Assembly: GCF_027925305.1 (NCBI RefSeq)
Contig: NZ_BSDR01000001.1
Location: 3,375,001-3,439,000 of the forward strand
Direction: 5' to 3'
Source of the DNA: Desulforhabdus amnigena
Lineage (GTDB): Bacteria; Desulfobacterota; Syntrophobacteria; Syntrophobacterales; Syntrophobacteraceae
Length of the DNA: 64,000 nt
Shown: piece by piece, positions 42,565-51,554 of the stretch
Layout of the letters: the number at the start of each line of letters is the position of its first letter
Position numbering within the stretch: position 1 is the stretch's first letter
Notes under the pieces: generated by a model
What the model saw: the letters and a program-made list of their open reading frames with translations, nothing else
The model's database searches: none
What the model was told of the DNA's origin: nothing
Translations under genes and position numbers: made by a program

Positions 42565-43890
42565 TCACCCGGCCACTTCACGGAGGGCCGCTTCAAAGAT
42601 CTCCAGGCCGACTTCGATTTCCCCGGAGCTGATGGTCAGGGCGGGGCTGAAGCGGATGGTGCTGTCTCCGCATCCCAGGAGCAGAAGCCCTTTTTGGAAA
42701 GCTTTCTGGATCACTGCATTACGCCACTCGGGGGCACGCTCTTTGGTGACGCGGTCCTTGACCAGTTCCACTCCCACCATGAGCCCTTTTCCCCGCACAT
42801 CTCCCATGCATTCGATGGATTTTTGCATCCGGCGCAGGCCTGTCATGAGCTCTTCTCCACGGGCTGCGGCATTGGCTATGAGGGACTCTTCCAGCAGTTC
42901 GATGGTTGCCAGGGCCGCCTGGCAGGAAACGGGGTTTCCGCCAAAGGTGGAAGCATGAGAACCGGCCTCCCAGGTCATGATGGCAGATCGCGCCACCATG
43001 GCTCCCAGGGGCATTCCCGACGCGATCCCTTTGGCCAGCGCCATGATGTCGGGCACGACTCCGAAGTGCTCCAGCGCAAACATTTTCCCCGTTCTTCCCA
43101 TCCCCGACTGCACCTCGTCCGCCACATAGAGAATCCCATACTTTTGAGTCAGCTTGTAGAGTTCCCGGTGGAACTCGGGCGGGGGAACGATATAACCTCC
43201 TTCCCCCTGAATGGGTTCCACGAAAACAGCTGCCACCTCTTCCGGAGGAACGGTGGTCCGGAAGAGGGGATCTTCGATCCACCGCACGCAGGCCGTATCG
43301 CAGTTGGGAAGGCACATTCCGTAAGGGCACCGGTAGCAATAGGGATAAGGAACGTGCGTGATGCCGGGTACCAGGGGATTATAATATTTCTTTTGGATCG
43401 TTTTGCTGGCGGTGAGGGAAAGAGCCCCCATGGTGCGGCCGTGGAAAGCTCCGAAGAAGGCGAGGTTCAATTCCCGGCGGGTGTGCCAGCGGGCGAGCTT
43501 GAATGCCGCCTCTATTGCCTCCGCTCCGGAATTTCCGAAGAAGACTTTCCGCCCCTCCTTTCCGGGCACCAAATGGGCCAGCTTTTCGGCCAGCAGGATC
43601 TGGGGAGTGTAATAAAAATCCGTTCCGGACATGTGCAACAGCCGTTCGGCCTGTTCCTGGATGGCTTTCACCACCCGGGGGTGGCAGTGACCGGTGGAGC
43701 AGACGGCGATTCCTGCGGTGAAGTCGAGAAACGTATTGCCGTCGGGGTCATGAATCCAGAGACCCTCTGCGCGTTCCGCCACGAGAGGATAGGTCCGGGT
43801 GTAGGATGGAGATACATAAGCGGTGTCCTTTTCGATCAGCCGGGAAGCTATGGGACCCGGCAATACTGTCTGAATGCTGGGATATCTCAT
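42565..43890 (-). CDS. Class III PLP-dependent aminotransferase (4-aminobutyrate/acetylornithine type)
   Basis: 441 residues from the ATG at 43890 (ACGGAG upstream). The family blocks are FLDFTAGIAVCSTGHCHPRVV, VFFGNSGAEAIEAAFKLAR, FVEPIQGEGGY, ILYVADEVQSGMGRTG and the PLP lysine in MALAKGIASG. A cysteine-rich insert (YCYRCPYGMCLPNCDTAC) before the cofactor region is known in a subgroup of such enzymes in archaea and anaerobes and might bind metal. Preferred amino donor not readable. It converges on the activator gene with 13 bases between stops. Confidence 0.88.
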   Translation of the reverse strand: MRYPSIQTVLPGPIASRLIEKDTAYVSPSYTRTYPLVAERAEGLWIHDPDGNTFLDFTAGIAVCSTGHCHPRVVKAIQEQAERLLHMSGTDFYYTPQILLAEKLAHLVPGKEGRKVFFGNSGAEAIEAAFKLARWHTRRELNLAFFGAFHGRTMGALSLTASKTIQKKYYNPLVPGITHVPYPYCYRCPYGMCLPNCDTACVRWIEDPLFRTTVPPEEVAAVFVEPIQGEGGYIVPPPEFHRELYKLTQKYGILYVADEVQSGMGRTGKMFALEHFGVVPDIMALAKGIASGMPLGAMVARSAIMTWEAGSHASTFGGNPVSCQAALATIELLEESLIANAAARGEELMTGLRRMQKSIECMGDVRGKGLMVGVELVKDRVTKERAPEWRNAVIQKAFQKGLLLLGCGDSTIRFSPALTISSGEIEVGLEIFEAALREVAG

Positions 43891-44017
43891 GTTGATCTCC
43901 GTATCTGATGGGCCTGCGGCCGTTGAGGGAATCGTCTTTAGAAATCTGCATTCAAAGCAAAAGATAAGCATTCGATCTGGTCAAGCATGAAGTCTATACT
44001 TACTTTAAAAATGTTTT

Positions 44018-44148
44018 AACTCCCGTGACCGGAGCGGTCACAACGAAAAATGAAAAAAGGCAAAGACATGCAAGACAATAGGGAAAGCGGAAAACGCTCT
44101 TGAAAAGTGATGTTATCATGGATCATGAGCCATGAGCCTTTTTCATAT
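44018..44148 (-). repeat. Intergenic repeat family B, copy 3 (tandem, first)
   Basis: TGACCGGAGCGGTCA dyad at the left, AGACAATAGGGAAAGCGG in the middle and CATGAGCCATGAGCC at the right. Immediately followed in the same orientation by copy 4. Together they fill most of the 457-base gap before the E1-alpha gene; no gene lies there. Confidence 0.85.
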
Positions 44149-44287
44149 AAACTCCCATGACCGGAACGGTCACAACGAAAAATGAAAAAAGGCAAAGATA
44201 TGCAAGGCAATAGGGAAAGCGGGAAACGCTCTTGAAAAAAGTGATGTTATCATGAGCCATGAGCTATGAACCATGAGCGTTTTTCAT
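44149..44287 (-). repeat. Intergenic repeat family B, copy 4 (tandem, second)
   Basis: Same structure as copy 3 with small changes: dyad TGACCGGAACGGTCA, CTCTTGAAAAAAGTGATG, and four 7-base units CATGAGC/CATGAGC/TATGAAC/CATGAGC at the right end. The two units are direct repeats of about 131 and 139 bases. Confidence 0.85.
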
Positions 44288-44347
44288 AATGTTCTCAGTA
44301 TGCTTCACGATTCAATCCCCCTTGTGGATCAGAAAAGGAAAAAAGCG

Positions 44348-45454
44348 ATGCCGAAAAAAGAAATCGATCTCCCTTACCGGGTGGACTACCTTTCGATCCT
44401 GGATGAGAACGGCCAATTGGACAAAGATCTGGAACCCGATATTCCGGACGATCTTCTGATGAAACTCCACCGGGCCATGCTCCTTGGCCGGAGATTCGAT
44501 GAGCGGATGCTCACCCTGCAACGCCAGGGGCGCATAGGCACTTTTGCTCCCATCAAGGGGCAGGAGGCCTCTCAGCTCGGTGCCGTAGCCTTGCTGGAGC
44601 CCGAAGACTGGCTGGTCCCTTCCTTCCGTGAAACGCCCTCCGAACTCTGGCGCGGAAAAAAGATGGAAAACGTTCTCCTCATCTTTGCAGGATACAATGA
44701 AGGGGGACACATCCCGCAGGAGCTGAACAACATGCCGGTTGCCATTCCCGTGGGGACCCATCCCCTTCATGCTGCGGGCATAGCCTATGCCATGAAGTAT
44801 CGCAAAAAGAAGAATGTGGCCATGACCTTCTTCGGAGATGGGGCGACGTCGGAAGGGGATTTTTACGAGGCCATGAACTTCGCCTCGGTGTATCAGGTTC
44901 CCATGATTTTTGTCTGCCAGAACAATCAGTGGGCCATTTCCGTTCCCCGATCCAGGCAGACCCATTCCAAAACCCTCGCTCAAAAGGCCCTGGCTTGTGA
45001 CATGCCGGCGATTCAGGTGGACGGCAACGACATCCTGGCGGTTTACACAGCGGCCAGGGAAGCAGTGGAACGGGCCCGCTCCGGTGGAGGTCCCACCCTG
45101 ATCGAATGCATCACCTACCGCATGTCGGTGCACACCACGGCGGACGATCCCAAGCGTTACCGCACGGATGAAGAAGTGGCCGAGTGGGAAAAACGCGATC
45201 CCATCGCGCGGTTCCAGAAGTACCTCAAGGACAAGGGGCTGCTGACGGATGAGAAGATCGCGTCCCTCGACGAAGAGGTCAAGGGGGAAGTGAAAGAGGC
45301 CGAGAAGCGTTGGGAGGAAATGACCAAAGAGGCTCCCGACCCCATGGCGATGTTCGACCACTTGTATGCAGAGCCGCCCGCTTATCTTTTGGAGCAGAAG
45401 GAAGAGCTCAAAAGGGAACTGGCTGCAAAGGGGAAGGAGGCGGACAATGGCTAA
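44348..45454 (+). CDS. pdhA: Thiamine-diphosphate 2-oxoacid dehydrogenase E1 alpha subunit
   Basis: 368 residues from the ATG at 44348 (AAAAGGA upstream). It has RRFDERMLTLQRQGRIG, PSFRETPSELWRG and the thiamine-diphosphate motif GDGATSEGDFYEAMNFA...NNQW. This is the two-subunit E1 type (PdhA/BkdA/AcoA). The long N-terminal extension and IDLPYRVDYL start are common in pyruvate-type enzymes, so pyruvate is the likeliest substrate; branched-chain 2-oxoacids or acetoin remain possible. First gene of an E1a-E1b-E2-E3-lipB-lipA operon. It overlaps the E1 beta start by 8 bases. Confidence 0.9.
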   Translation: MPKKEIDLPYRVDYLSILDENGQLDKDLEPDIPDDLLMKLHRAMLLGRRFDERMLTLQRQGRIGTFAPIKGQEASQLGAVALLEPEDWLVPSFRETPSELWRGKKMENVLLIFAGYNEGGHIPQELNNMPVAIPVGTHPLHAAGIAYAMKYRKKKNVAMTFFGDGATSEGDFYEAMNFASVYQVPMIFVCQNNQWAISVPRSRQTHSKTLAQKALACDMPAIQVDGNDILAVYTAAREAVERARSGGGPTLIECITYRMSVHTTADDPKRYRTDEEVAEWEKRDPIARFQKYLKDKGLLTDEKIASLDEEVKGEVKEAEKRWEEMTKEAPDPMAMFDHLYAEPPAYLLEQKEELKRELAAKGKEADNG

Positions 45455-46427
45455 GCTGACGATGGTTCAGGCAATCAACCTGGCGCTGCACCAGGAGATG
45501 GAAAAAGACGATCGTGTTATCGTTTTGGGGGAAGACGTGGGGGTTGACGGCGGCGTTTTTCGTGTCACTGAAGGGCTCATTGAAAAGTTCGGAGCGGAAA
45601 GGGTCCTGGATACGCCTCTTGCCGAATCGGGGATTGCCGGCTTTTCCATCGGGATGGCGGTCTACGGGCTGAGGCCCGTCTGCGAGATGCAGTTTTCCGG
45701 CTTCAGTTACTTCGCTTTTCACCAGATGGAATCCCATGCGGCGCGTCTTCGAGGGCGCTCTCTCGGGAGGTTTACCGTTCCCATGGTGCTTCGAGCCCCC
45801 TATGGCGGAGGCGTTCGCGCCCTGGAACACCACTCGGAAAGCCGGGAAGTCTATTTTGCCCATACACCGGGGCTCAAGATGGTGATCCCTTCTTCGCCGC
45901 GAAATGCGCGTTCCCTGCTCATCAGCGCCATTCGCGACCCGGACCCGGTGGTCTTCTTCGAACCCAAAGCTCTTTATAGGGCCTTTCGGGAGGAAGTTCC
46001 GGAGGAGGAGGAGACCTTCCCCATCGGCAAATCCCGCCTCGCGAGGGAAGGAAAGGATGTGACGCTCATTTCCTACGGAGCCATGATGCACCCAACCCTG
46101 GAAGCCGCCTCCCGGCTCAAGGAAAAGGACGGTATCGATGCCGAGGTGATCGATCTTTTGACCCTTTCGCCTCTGGACGATGCTCTTTTTACCGAATCGG
46201 CCAGGAAAACGGGACGCGTCGTGGTGGTGCATGAAGCTCCCCGCAGCTTCGGCGCCGGAGCGGAAGTGGTGGCCCGCCTGGTGGAAAAGTCCTTCCTCTA
46301 CCTGGAAGCCCCCATTCGAAGGGTTACGGGTTTTGACAGCATCATTCCCCTATATCAGAGGGAAATGGACTACCTGCCCGGTGTATTTCGCATCACTAAT
46401 GCCGTTCGAGAGGTTCTCAACTTCTGA
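45447..46427 (+). CDS. pdhB: 2-oxoacid dehydrogenase E1 beta subunit
   Basis: 326 residues beginning at the ATG at 45447, inside the end of the alpha gene, with AAGGAGGCG just upstream. Conserved blocks: LGEDVGVDGGVFRVTEGL, DTPLAESGIAGFSIGMA, PYGGGVRALEHHSES and the C-terminal VHEAPRSFGAGAEV. Together with the alpha subunit it decarboxylates the 2-oxoacid and passes the acyl group to the lipoyl arm of E2. Full length for the family. Confidence 0.92.
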   Translation: MAKLTMVQAINLALHQEMEKDDRVIVLGEDVGVDGGVFRVTEGLIEKFGAERVLDTPLAESGIAGFSIGMAVYGLRPVCEMQFSGFSYFAFHQMESHAARLRGRSLGRFTVPMVLRAPYGGGVRALEHHSESREVYFAHTPGLKMVIPSSPRNARSLLISAIRDPDPVVFFEPKALYRAFREEVPEEEETFPIGKSRLAREGKDVTLISYGAMMHPTLEAASRLKEKDGIDAEVIDLLTLSPLDDALFTESARKTGRVVVVHEAPRSFGAGAEVVARLVEKSFLYLEAPIRRVTGFDSIIPLYQREMDYLPGVFRITNAVREVLNF

Positions 46428-46517
46428 ACCGGTCTTTTAAAGTGTTTCGCTTCTTTCCGTGGGCGGAAGAAAAATGCGCTGCGGCTGCGGCAATGCCGGA
46501 GCTTCCGAGGAGGAGAT

Positions 46518-47858
46518 ATGGCAAAAGAGTTCAAGCTTCCCGATCTTGGGGAGGGAATCCACGAAGGGGAAATCGTCGAAATTCTCGTCTCTGTGGGGGA
46601 CAGAGTGGTGGATGGCCAGCCCATTATGCTGGTGGAGACGGATAAGGCCACGACGGAAATTCCTTCGCCCGTGGATGGGGTGGTGAAAGAGATCAGGGTC
46701 AAACCCGGCGATCTGGTCAAGGTGGGACAGGTACTCATGACTTTCAGCGATGACGGCGAGAAAGCGGTTGCCGGGAGAGCGCCTGCACCGAAAGAAGAAG
46801 CACGGGTGGAGGAAGCCGGGGCTCCTGCGGCCAAGGCCACGGAAAAACCTGGCGAAAAGCGGGAAAAAGCGCCTGCACCCAAAGCGGAAGCCCCACCTGA
46901 GCGGGAAGGTCCGGTCCCTGCCGCTCCTTCCACGCGGCGCCTGGCGCGTGAACTGGGTGTGGATCTGCGCCGGGTTACGGGCAGCGGGCCGGGAGGCCGG
47001 GTCACATCGGAAGATGTCCGGGAATTTGCCGAAAAGGGCGGGAAAGCTCCCGAGGCCGCTAGGGAGCCCGAAGCTCGAGTGGAGCGAGCGGTCGAGGCGC
47101 CTCCTGCTCCTGCCGTTCCTCCCCTTCCCCGGTTCGATGAGTTCGGGCCGGTGGAAAAGATTCCGTTGCGATCCGTTCGCCGTGCAACGGCTAGGCATAT
47201 GGCCCTGGCCTGGTCTCAGATTCCCCATGTCACCCACCAGGATGTGGCCGACATCACCGACTTGGAAGCCTTCCGCCTCAAATACAAGGGGGATGTGGAA
47301 GCCAAAGGGGGAGCGCTGAGCCTCACCGTATTCGTGCTCAAGGCTGCTGTGGCCGCTCTCAAAGCCTTCCCCCGCTTCAACTCCAGCCTCGACATGGAGG
47401 CGGAAGAAATCGTTTTGAAACACTACTACAACATCGGAGTGGCGGTGGATTCGGAAAAGGGGCTCATCGTTCCGGTGATTCGGGACGTGGATCGAAAGAG
47501 CCTGACCGAGGTGGCGGTGGAACTTAGAGGCTTGGCCGAGCGGACTCGCGAAGGAAAGGCGGACCGGGATGAAATGGCCGGCGGAACCTTTACCGTCACC
47601 AACATTGGACCGCTGGGGGGCACAGGGTTCACGCCCATCGTGAATTACCCGCAGGTGGCTATCCTGGGCATGGCGCAGGCAAGGCTACAGCCCGTCATTC
47701 AAGGAGACCTTCGCAATTATAAGCTGGTTCCGCGATTGATGCTGCCCCTGATCCTGGGCTTCGATCACCGGGTGGTGGATGGCGCCGATGCAGCGCGGTT
47801 CCTCGGCATGATCATCGAATCCCTGCAGAATCCCGAGAAGCTGATGATGGTGATGTAG
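46518..47858 (+). CDS. pdhC: Dihydrolipoamide acyltransferase E2
   Basis: 446 residues. One lipoyl domain (1-~80) with the modified lysine in VETDKATTEIP. A Pro/Ala/Glu/Lys-rich hinge follows, then a peripheral-subunit-binding domain (STRRLARELGVDLRRVTGSG), another flexible hinge, and the catalytic domain from about 215 to the end with the DHRVVDGADAARF active-site His/Asp block. ATG with GAGGAGGAGAT. It hands the acyl group to CoA. One lipoyl domain explains the need for the lipoylation genes at the end of the operon. Confidence 0.93.
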   Translation: MAKEFKLPDLGEGIHEGEIVEILVSVGDRVVDGQPIMLVETDKATTEIPSPVDGVVKEIRVKPGDLVKVGQVLMTFSDDGEKAVAGRAPAPKEEARVEEAGAPAAKATEKPGEKREKAPAPKAEAPPEREGPVPAAPSTRRLARELGVDLRRVTGSGPGGRVTSEDVREFAEKGGKAPEAAREPEARVERAVEAPPAPAVPPLPRFDEFGPVEKIPLRSVRRATARHMALAWSQIPHVTHQDVADITDLEAFRLKYKGDVEAKGGALSLTVFVLKAAVAALKAFPRFNSSLDMEAEEIVLKHYYNIGVAVDSEKGLIVPVIRDVDRKSLTEVAVELRGLAERTREGKADRDEMAGGTFTVTNIGPLGGTGFTPIVNYPQVAILGMAQARLQPVIQGDLRNYKLVPRLMLPLILGFDHRVVDGADAARFLGMIIESLQNPEKLMMVM

Positions 47859-47900
47859 TACTTTGTTCCTTTGAAGAAACAGAGCCTGAGGAGAACCGAA

Positions 47901-49328
47901 ATGATGGTCATGGGTGAATTCACGCAGGAAACGGATGTTCTGGTCATAGGAGGCGGGCCCGGAGGTTATGCGGCTGCGTTCCGTGCGGCGGATCTTGGAT
48001 TCGACGTGACCATGGTGGATGCGGGAGAGCGACCCGGCGGGGTATGCCTCTTTCGCGGCTGCATTCCTTCCAAAACGCTTCTGTATGTTTCAGAGGTCAT
48101 GCACGATGCCCGCAGTGCGGGGCAGATGGGGGTCTATTTCGAAGAACCCCGGGTGGATCTCAAAAAGCTGCGGGAATGGAAAAACGGGGTCATCGACCGG
48201 CTCGCCGGAGGGCTTGAGGAGCTTTGCAAACGGCGCGGCGTTCAGTTCATCAAGGGGCGTGCGGCTTTTGAAAGTTCCGATCATGCCCGCCTTTTCGATG
48301 CCGAGATTTCCCATGTGAAGTTCCGTCATGCCATCCTTGCGACGGGTTCCCGCCCAAACCCGCTCCCGGGCGTGGAATTCAGGAAGGGCGGGCGCGTGAT
48401 GGGATCCACCGGGGCCCTGGAACTTCGGGATATCCCCGAACGGTTGCTGGTGGTGGGAGGCGGCTATGTGGGGGTGGAACTGGGTTCCGTTTACGCCTCT
48501 CTTGGGAGCCGCGTGACCCTGGTGGAGTTTTCCGAAAGACTCATGGCGGGAGCGGATGCGGACCTCGTGCAGCCCCTTGTCAAAAGGCTCTCGGAACTCT
48601 TCGCCGCTATCCACACTCAAACCAGGGTCAAGACCCTGCAGGAATACGATGACCGTGTGGAGGTCGTGCTGGAAGGGGAAGTGAACGAACCTAGGCAGAC
48701 CTTCGACCGCGTGCTGGTCTCCATCGGGCGGAGTCCCAATTCGCGGGATATTGGACTTGAAAACACGGGGGTCAAAGTGGATGAGCGGGGATTCGTTCTG
48801 GTGGACGATCAGCGCCGCACCGGTGACGCCAAAATTTTTGCCGTCGGCGACGTGGTGGGTGGGGCCATGCTGGCTCACAAGGCCATGTATGAGGGCAAAG
48901 TGGCGGCCGAAGTCATCGCCGGCAAGCCTTCCGCCTTTGACGTCCGGGCTATCCCTGCCGTGGTTTTCACCGATCCGCAGATTGCCTGGTGCGGACTCAC
49001 CGAGGAAGAGGCCCGAAGGCGGAATCGCCCGGTGAAGGTGTCCCGCTTTCCCTGGTCCGCTTCGGGCCGCGCTGTGAGTATGGGGGTGAGCAAGGGGCTG
49101 ACCAAGCTGATCATCGATCCGGAAAGCCGGAGCGTTCTCGGCATGGGAATCGTGGGGCGCGAAGCCGGGGAAATGATTTCCGAAGGGGTGCTGGCGGTGG
49201 AAATGTCTGCCCTGGCCGAAGACATGGCCCTTTCCATGCACCCGCATCCGACCCTTTCCGAAACCGAAGAAGAAGCGGCGGAAGCTTTTCTCGGCAGTTC
49301 GACGCACATTCTTTCGCAGCGGAATTGA
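47901..49328 (+). CDS. lpdA: Dihydrolipoamide dehydrogenase E3
   Basis: 475 residues from the ATG at 47901 (GAGGAG upstream; an earlier in-frame ATG at 47871 lacks one). FAD site DVLVIGGGPGGYAAA, redox disulfide GGVCLFRGCIPSK, NAD site LLVVGGGYVGVELGSVYA, and the catalytic His-Glu near HPHPTLSETEEEA. It reoxidises the lipoyl arm of E2 with NAD. Fourth gene of the operon, 42 bases after E2. Confidence 0.93.
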   Translation: MMVMGEFTQETDVLVIGGGPGGYAAAFRAADLGFDVTMVDAGERPGGVCLFRGCIPSKTLLYVSEVMHDARSAGQMGVYFEEPRVDLKKLREWKNGVIDRLAGGLEELCKRRGVQFIKGRAAFESSDHARLFDAEISHVKFRHAILATGSRPNPLPGVEFRKGGRVMGSTGALELRDIPERLLVVGGGYVGVELGSVYASLGSRVTLVEFSERLMAGADADLVQPLVKRLSELFAAIHTQTRVKTLQEYDDRVEVVLEGEVNEPRQTFDRVLVSIGRSPNSRDIGLENTGVKVDERGFVLVDDQRRTGDAKIFAVGDVVGGAMLAHKAMYEGKVAAEVIAGKPSAFDVRAIPAVVFTDPQIAWCGLTEEEARRRNRPVKVSRFPWSASGRAVSMGVSKGLTKLIIDPESRSVLGMGIVGREAGEMISEGVLAVEMSALAEDMALSMHPHPTLSETEEEAAEAFLGSSTHILSQRN

Positions 49329-49351
49329 AATGAGAGTGAGGATCTGATCCT

Positions 49352-50065
49352 ATGGACCGGAGAATTTGCCACGTCTGCTCTTTGGGGCGTATCGATTACG
49401 GGATCGCCTGGAAGATGCAAAAGGCCCTGGCTGCGGCCCGTGCTGAAGAGCGGATACCGGATACACTGCTCCTGCTGGAACATCCCCCCACCTACACCCT
49501 GGGGCGGCGCACGGATCCCTCGCACTTCCTGGTTCCACGTGAGCTGCTCTTGCGGCAGGGAGTGGCGGTATACCATGTGGACCGTGGAGGGGACATCACC
49601 TTCCATGGACCCGGGCAACTGGTGGGGTATCCGGTCTTGAACCTGCAGGGGTGCCCCGGAGGCCCCAGCCGCTATCTGCGCGACCTCGAAGAAGTGCTCA
49701 TAGAAGGGTTGGCAGCATTGGGAGTGGCATCCGGAAGGCTCAGCGGATTCACGGGGGTCTGGGTCGGCCATGAAAAGATCGCCGCCATTGGGGTCAAAAT
49801 CAATGCCCGTCGCATTACGGAACACGGATTTGCCCTCAATGTTTCGACAGACCTCCATTATTTCAACCAGATTGTCCCCTGCGGCATTCGCGAAAAGGGG
49901 GTGACCTCCCTGGAGCAGGTCCTGGGGCGTTCCGTAGCGATCTACGAAGTGGAAAGAGAAGTGGCTCACGCCTTCGGGAAGGTCTTCGATCTGGAAATGG
50001 TCGAGGTTTCCCCGATCGAGATCGCTTCCTTCATTGAGGAAAAGCATGAAGCGGCAAGATCTTGA
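49352..50065 (+). CDS. lipB: Lipoyl(octanoyl) transferase
   Basis: 237 residues. LipB moves octanoate from acyl carrier protein to the lipoyl domain. Family motifs: LLEHPPTYTLGRR, DRGGDITFHGPGQLVGYPV, GHEKIAAIGVKI with the active-site Lys, and IVPCGIREKGVTSL with the catalytic Cys. ATG with GAGGATC. The 3' end overlaps lipA by 20 bases, so the two lipoylation steps are coupled. Confidence 0.94.
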   Translation: MDRRICHVCSLGRIDYGIAWKMQKALAAARAEERIPDTLLLLEHPPTYTLGRRTDPSHFLVPRELLLRQGVAVYHVDRGGDITFHGPGQLVGYPVLNLQGCPGGPSRYLRDLEEVLIEGLAALGVASGRLSGFTGVWVGHEKIAAIGVKINARRITEHGFALNVSTDLHYFNQIVPCGIREKGVTSLEQVLGRSVAIYEVEREVAHAFGKVFDLEMVEVSPIEIASFIEEKHEAARS

Positions 50066-51014
50066 AAGAAAAAAAGATAGCACCGGCGCAGCCGATAATG
50101 GACATTGGCAGAAAACGCCGAAGCCCTCCTGGATTCGAGTGCGGTTGCCTTCCGGAGAAGCGTTTCAGCGGCTCAAAGACCTCATGCGCAGCAAATCCCT
50201 GCACACGGTGTGTGAGGAAGCCCGTTGCCCCAACATGGCCGAATGCTGGGGATGCGGGACGGCCACCTTTTTGATTCTCGGAGACATCTGCACGCGGGAT
50301 TGCCGGTTTTGTGCGGTCAAGACGGGAAATCCCGGACTCAATTTCTTGAACTTGAAGGAGGAACCCGGGCAAGTGGCGGATGCAGTGGCCGCCATGGAAC
50401 TGAGGCATGCCGTCATCACGTCCGTTACAAGGGATGACCTCGAGGATGGCGGTGCCTCCATTTTTGCTGAAACCATAAGGAAGATCCACGAACGGACTCC
50501 CGGGTGCACGGTGGAGGTCCTGATTCCGGATTTCAAGGGGAACCTCGACTCCCTGAAGGCCGTGGTCAAAGCCCGTCCCGATATTCTGGGCCATAACGTG
50601 GAAACCGTTCCCCGTCTCTACCCTCTGGCGAGGCCTCAAGCCGCATATGGGAGGTCTCTTCGTGTTCTCGGGGTGGTCAAGGAAATCGACTTGAATATTC
50701 TTACGAAATCGGGCGTTATGGTGGGGCTTGGTGAGACGCGGGAAGAAATCCTGGATGTCATGAAGGACTTGAGATCGGTCGGCTGCGATATATTCACCAT
50801 AGGCCAATATCTTTCTCCGACCCAACATCACCTGCCCGTTGTCCGCTATTATACTCCCGAAGAATTCGAATCCCTCAAGGAAGCGGGTATTCGGGCCGGC
50901 TTCCGATGGGTGGAATCGGGTCCTCTCGTTCGAAGTTCTTACCATGCAGAGGCCCAGGTCCGGGAACTGCGAACTCGACAGGTCGGTATTACACATGGCC
51001 CGGTTCAATCATGA
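50046..51014 (+). CDS. lipA: Lipoyl synthase
   Basis: 322 residues, radical SAM enzyme that inserts two sulfurs into the octanoyl group. The auxiliary-cluster motif CEEARCPNMAECW, the SAM-cluster motif CTRDCRFC, and TIGQYLSPTQHHLPVVRYYTP are all diagnostic; the C-terminal RSSYHA supplies the conserved Ser ligand. The ATG at 50046 has GAGGAA and overlaps lipB. End of the operon. Confidence 0.95.
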   Translation: MKRQDLERKKDSTGAADNGHWQKTPKPSWIRVRLPSGEAFQRLKDLMRSKSLHTVCEEARCPNMAECWGCGTATFLILGDICTRDCRFCAVKTGNPGLNFLNLKEEPGQVADAVAAMELRHAVITSVTRDDLEDGGASIFAETIRKIHERTPGCTVEVLIPDFKGNLDSLKAVVKARPDILGHNVETVPRLYPLARPQAAYGRSLRVLGVVKEIDLNILTKSGVMVGLGETREEILDVMKDLRSVGCDIFTIGQYLSPTQHHLPVVRYYTPEEFESLKEAGIRAGFRWVESGPLVRSSYHAEAQVRELRTRQVGITHGPVQS

Positions 51015-51032
51015 CTCCGGTGTGTTTTGTCT

Positions 51033-51491
51033 TTAACGGGTCCAGGTTTCCGTCCGGCCAAAGAAAGAAACCCCCATAAACCCTCTCAATTTCAGCCGAT
51101 TGTTCCCATCCATCGAGATTTTGGCTTTGTAAAATTTTCCATTTTCAGGGTTGTAAATCCTTCCTTTTTCCCATTTATTGTCGCCGCTATAGGAAAATCC
51201 CTGCAGGATCTCCAAACCCAGGTAAGGACGCGACCTGAGCCTCGGGTCCGGGTTGTTGCGGTCCACTTTCGGCAATCCCGCCATTCCTCCCTCATCGTAG
51301 GGTGGGAAGTCAGGTTCTTCCAACCAGGCAATTTTGCCGCAATATTTTGTTCCGCACCTGTAAATTTCAATTTTGGCGTCCTTGTCCCGGGTGTTCCATA
51401 CTCCCAGGATCGCATCTCCATCCGAGGCATGGAGAGACGAGCCCGGCATGAAGAGAACCAATGAAAGCAACAGCAAAATGAACTTGAACAT
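51033..51491 (-). CDS. Secreted DUF2147 family protein
   Basis: 152 residues. Signal peptide MFKFILLLLSLVLFMPGSSLHA. The mature part matches DUF2147: ILGVWNTRDKDAKIEIYRCG, YCGKIAWLEEP, then WEKGRIYNPENGKFYKAKI and LKLRGFMGVSFFGRTETWTR. Such proteins are small periplasmic beta-barrels of unknown function. ATG at 51491 with GGAGAAAGGAC. Convergent with lipA, 18 bases apart. Confidence 0.88.
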   Translation of the reverse strand: MFKFILLLLSLVLFMPGSSLHASDGDAILGVWNTRDKDAKIEIYRCGTKYCGKIAWLEEPDFPPYDEGGMAGLPKVDRNNPDPRLRSRPYLGLEILQGFSYSGDNKWEKGRIYNPENGKFYKAKISMDGNNRLKLRGFMGVSFFGRTETWTR

Positions 51492-51554
51492 TGTCCTTTC
51501 TCCCGAATTCCCGGCACGGATTTTCCATTCACCGTTTCATTTTTGGTGAAGTAT

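Noticed and set aside
44018-44287. CRISPR-like array
   Set aside because: Only two long tandem units of ~135 bases with no spacers of uniform length; single copies occur elsewhere, so it is a dispersed repeat.
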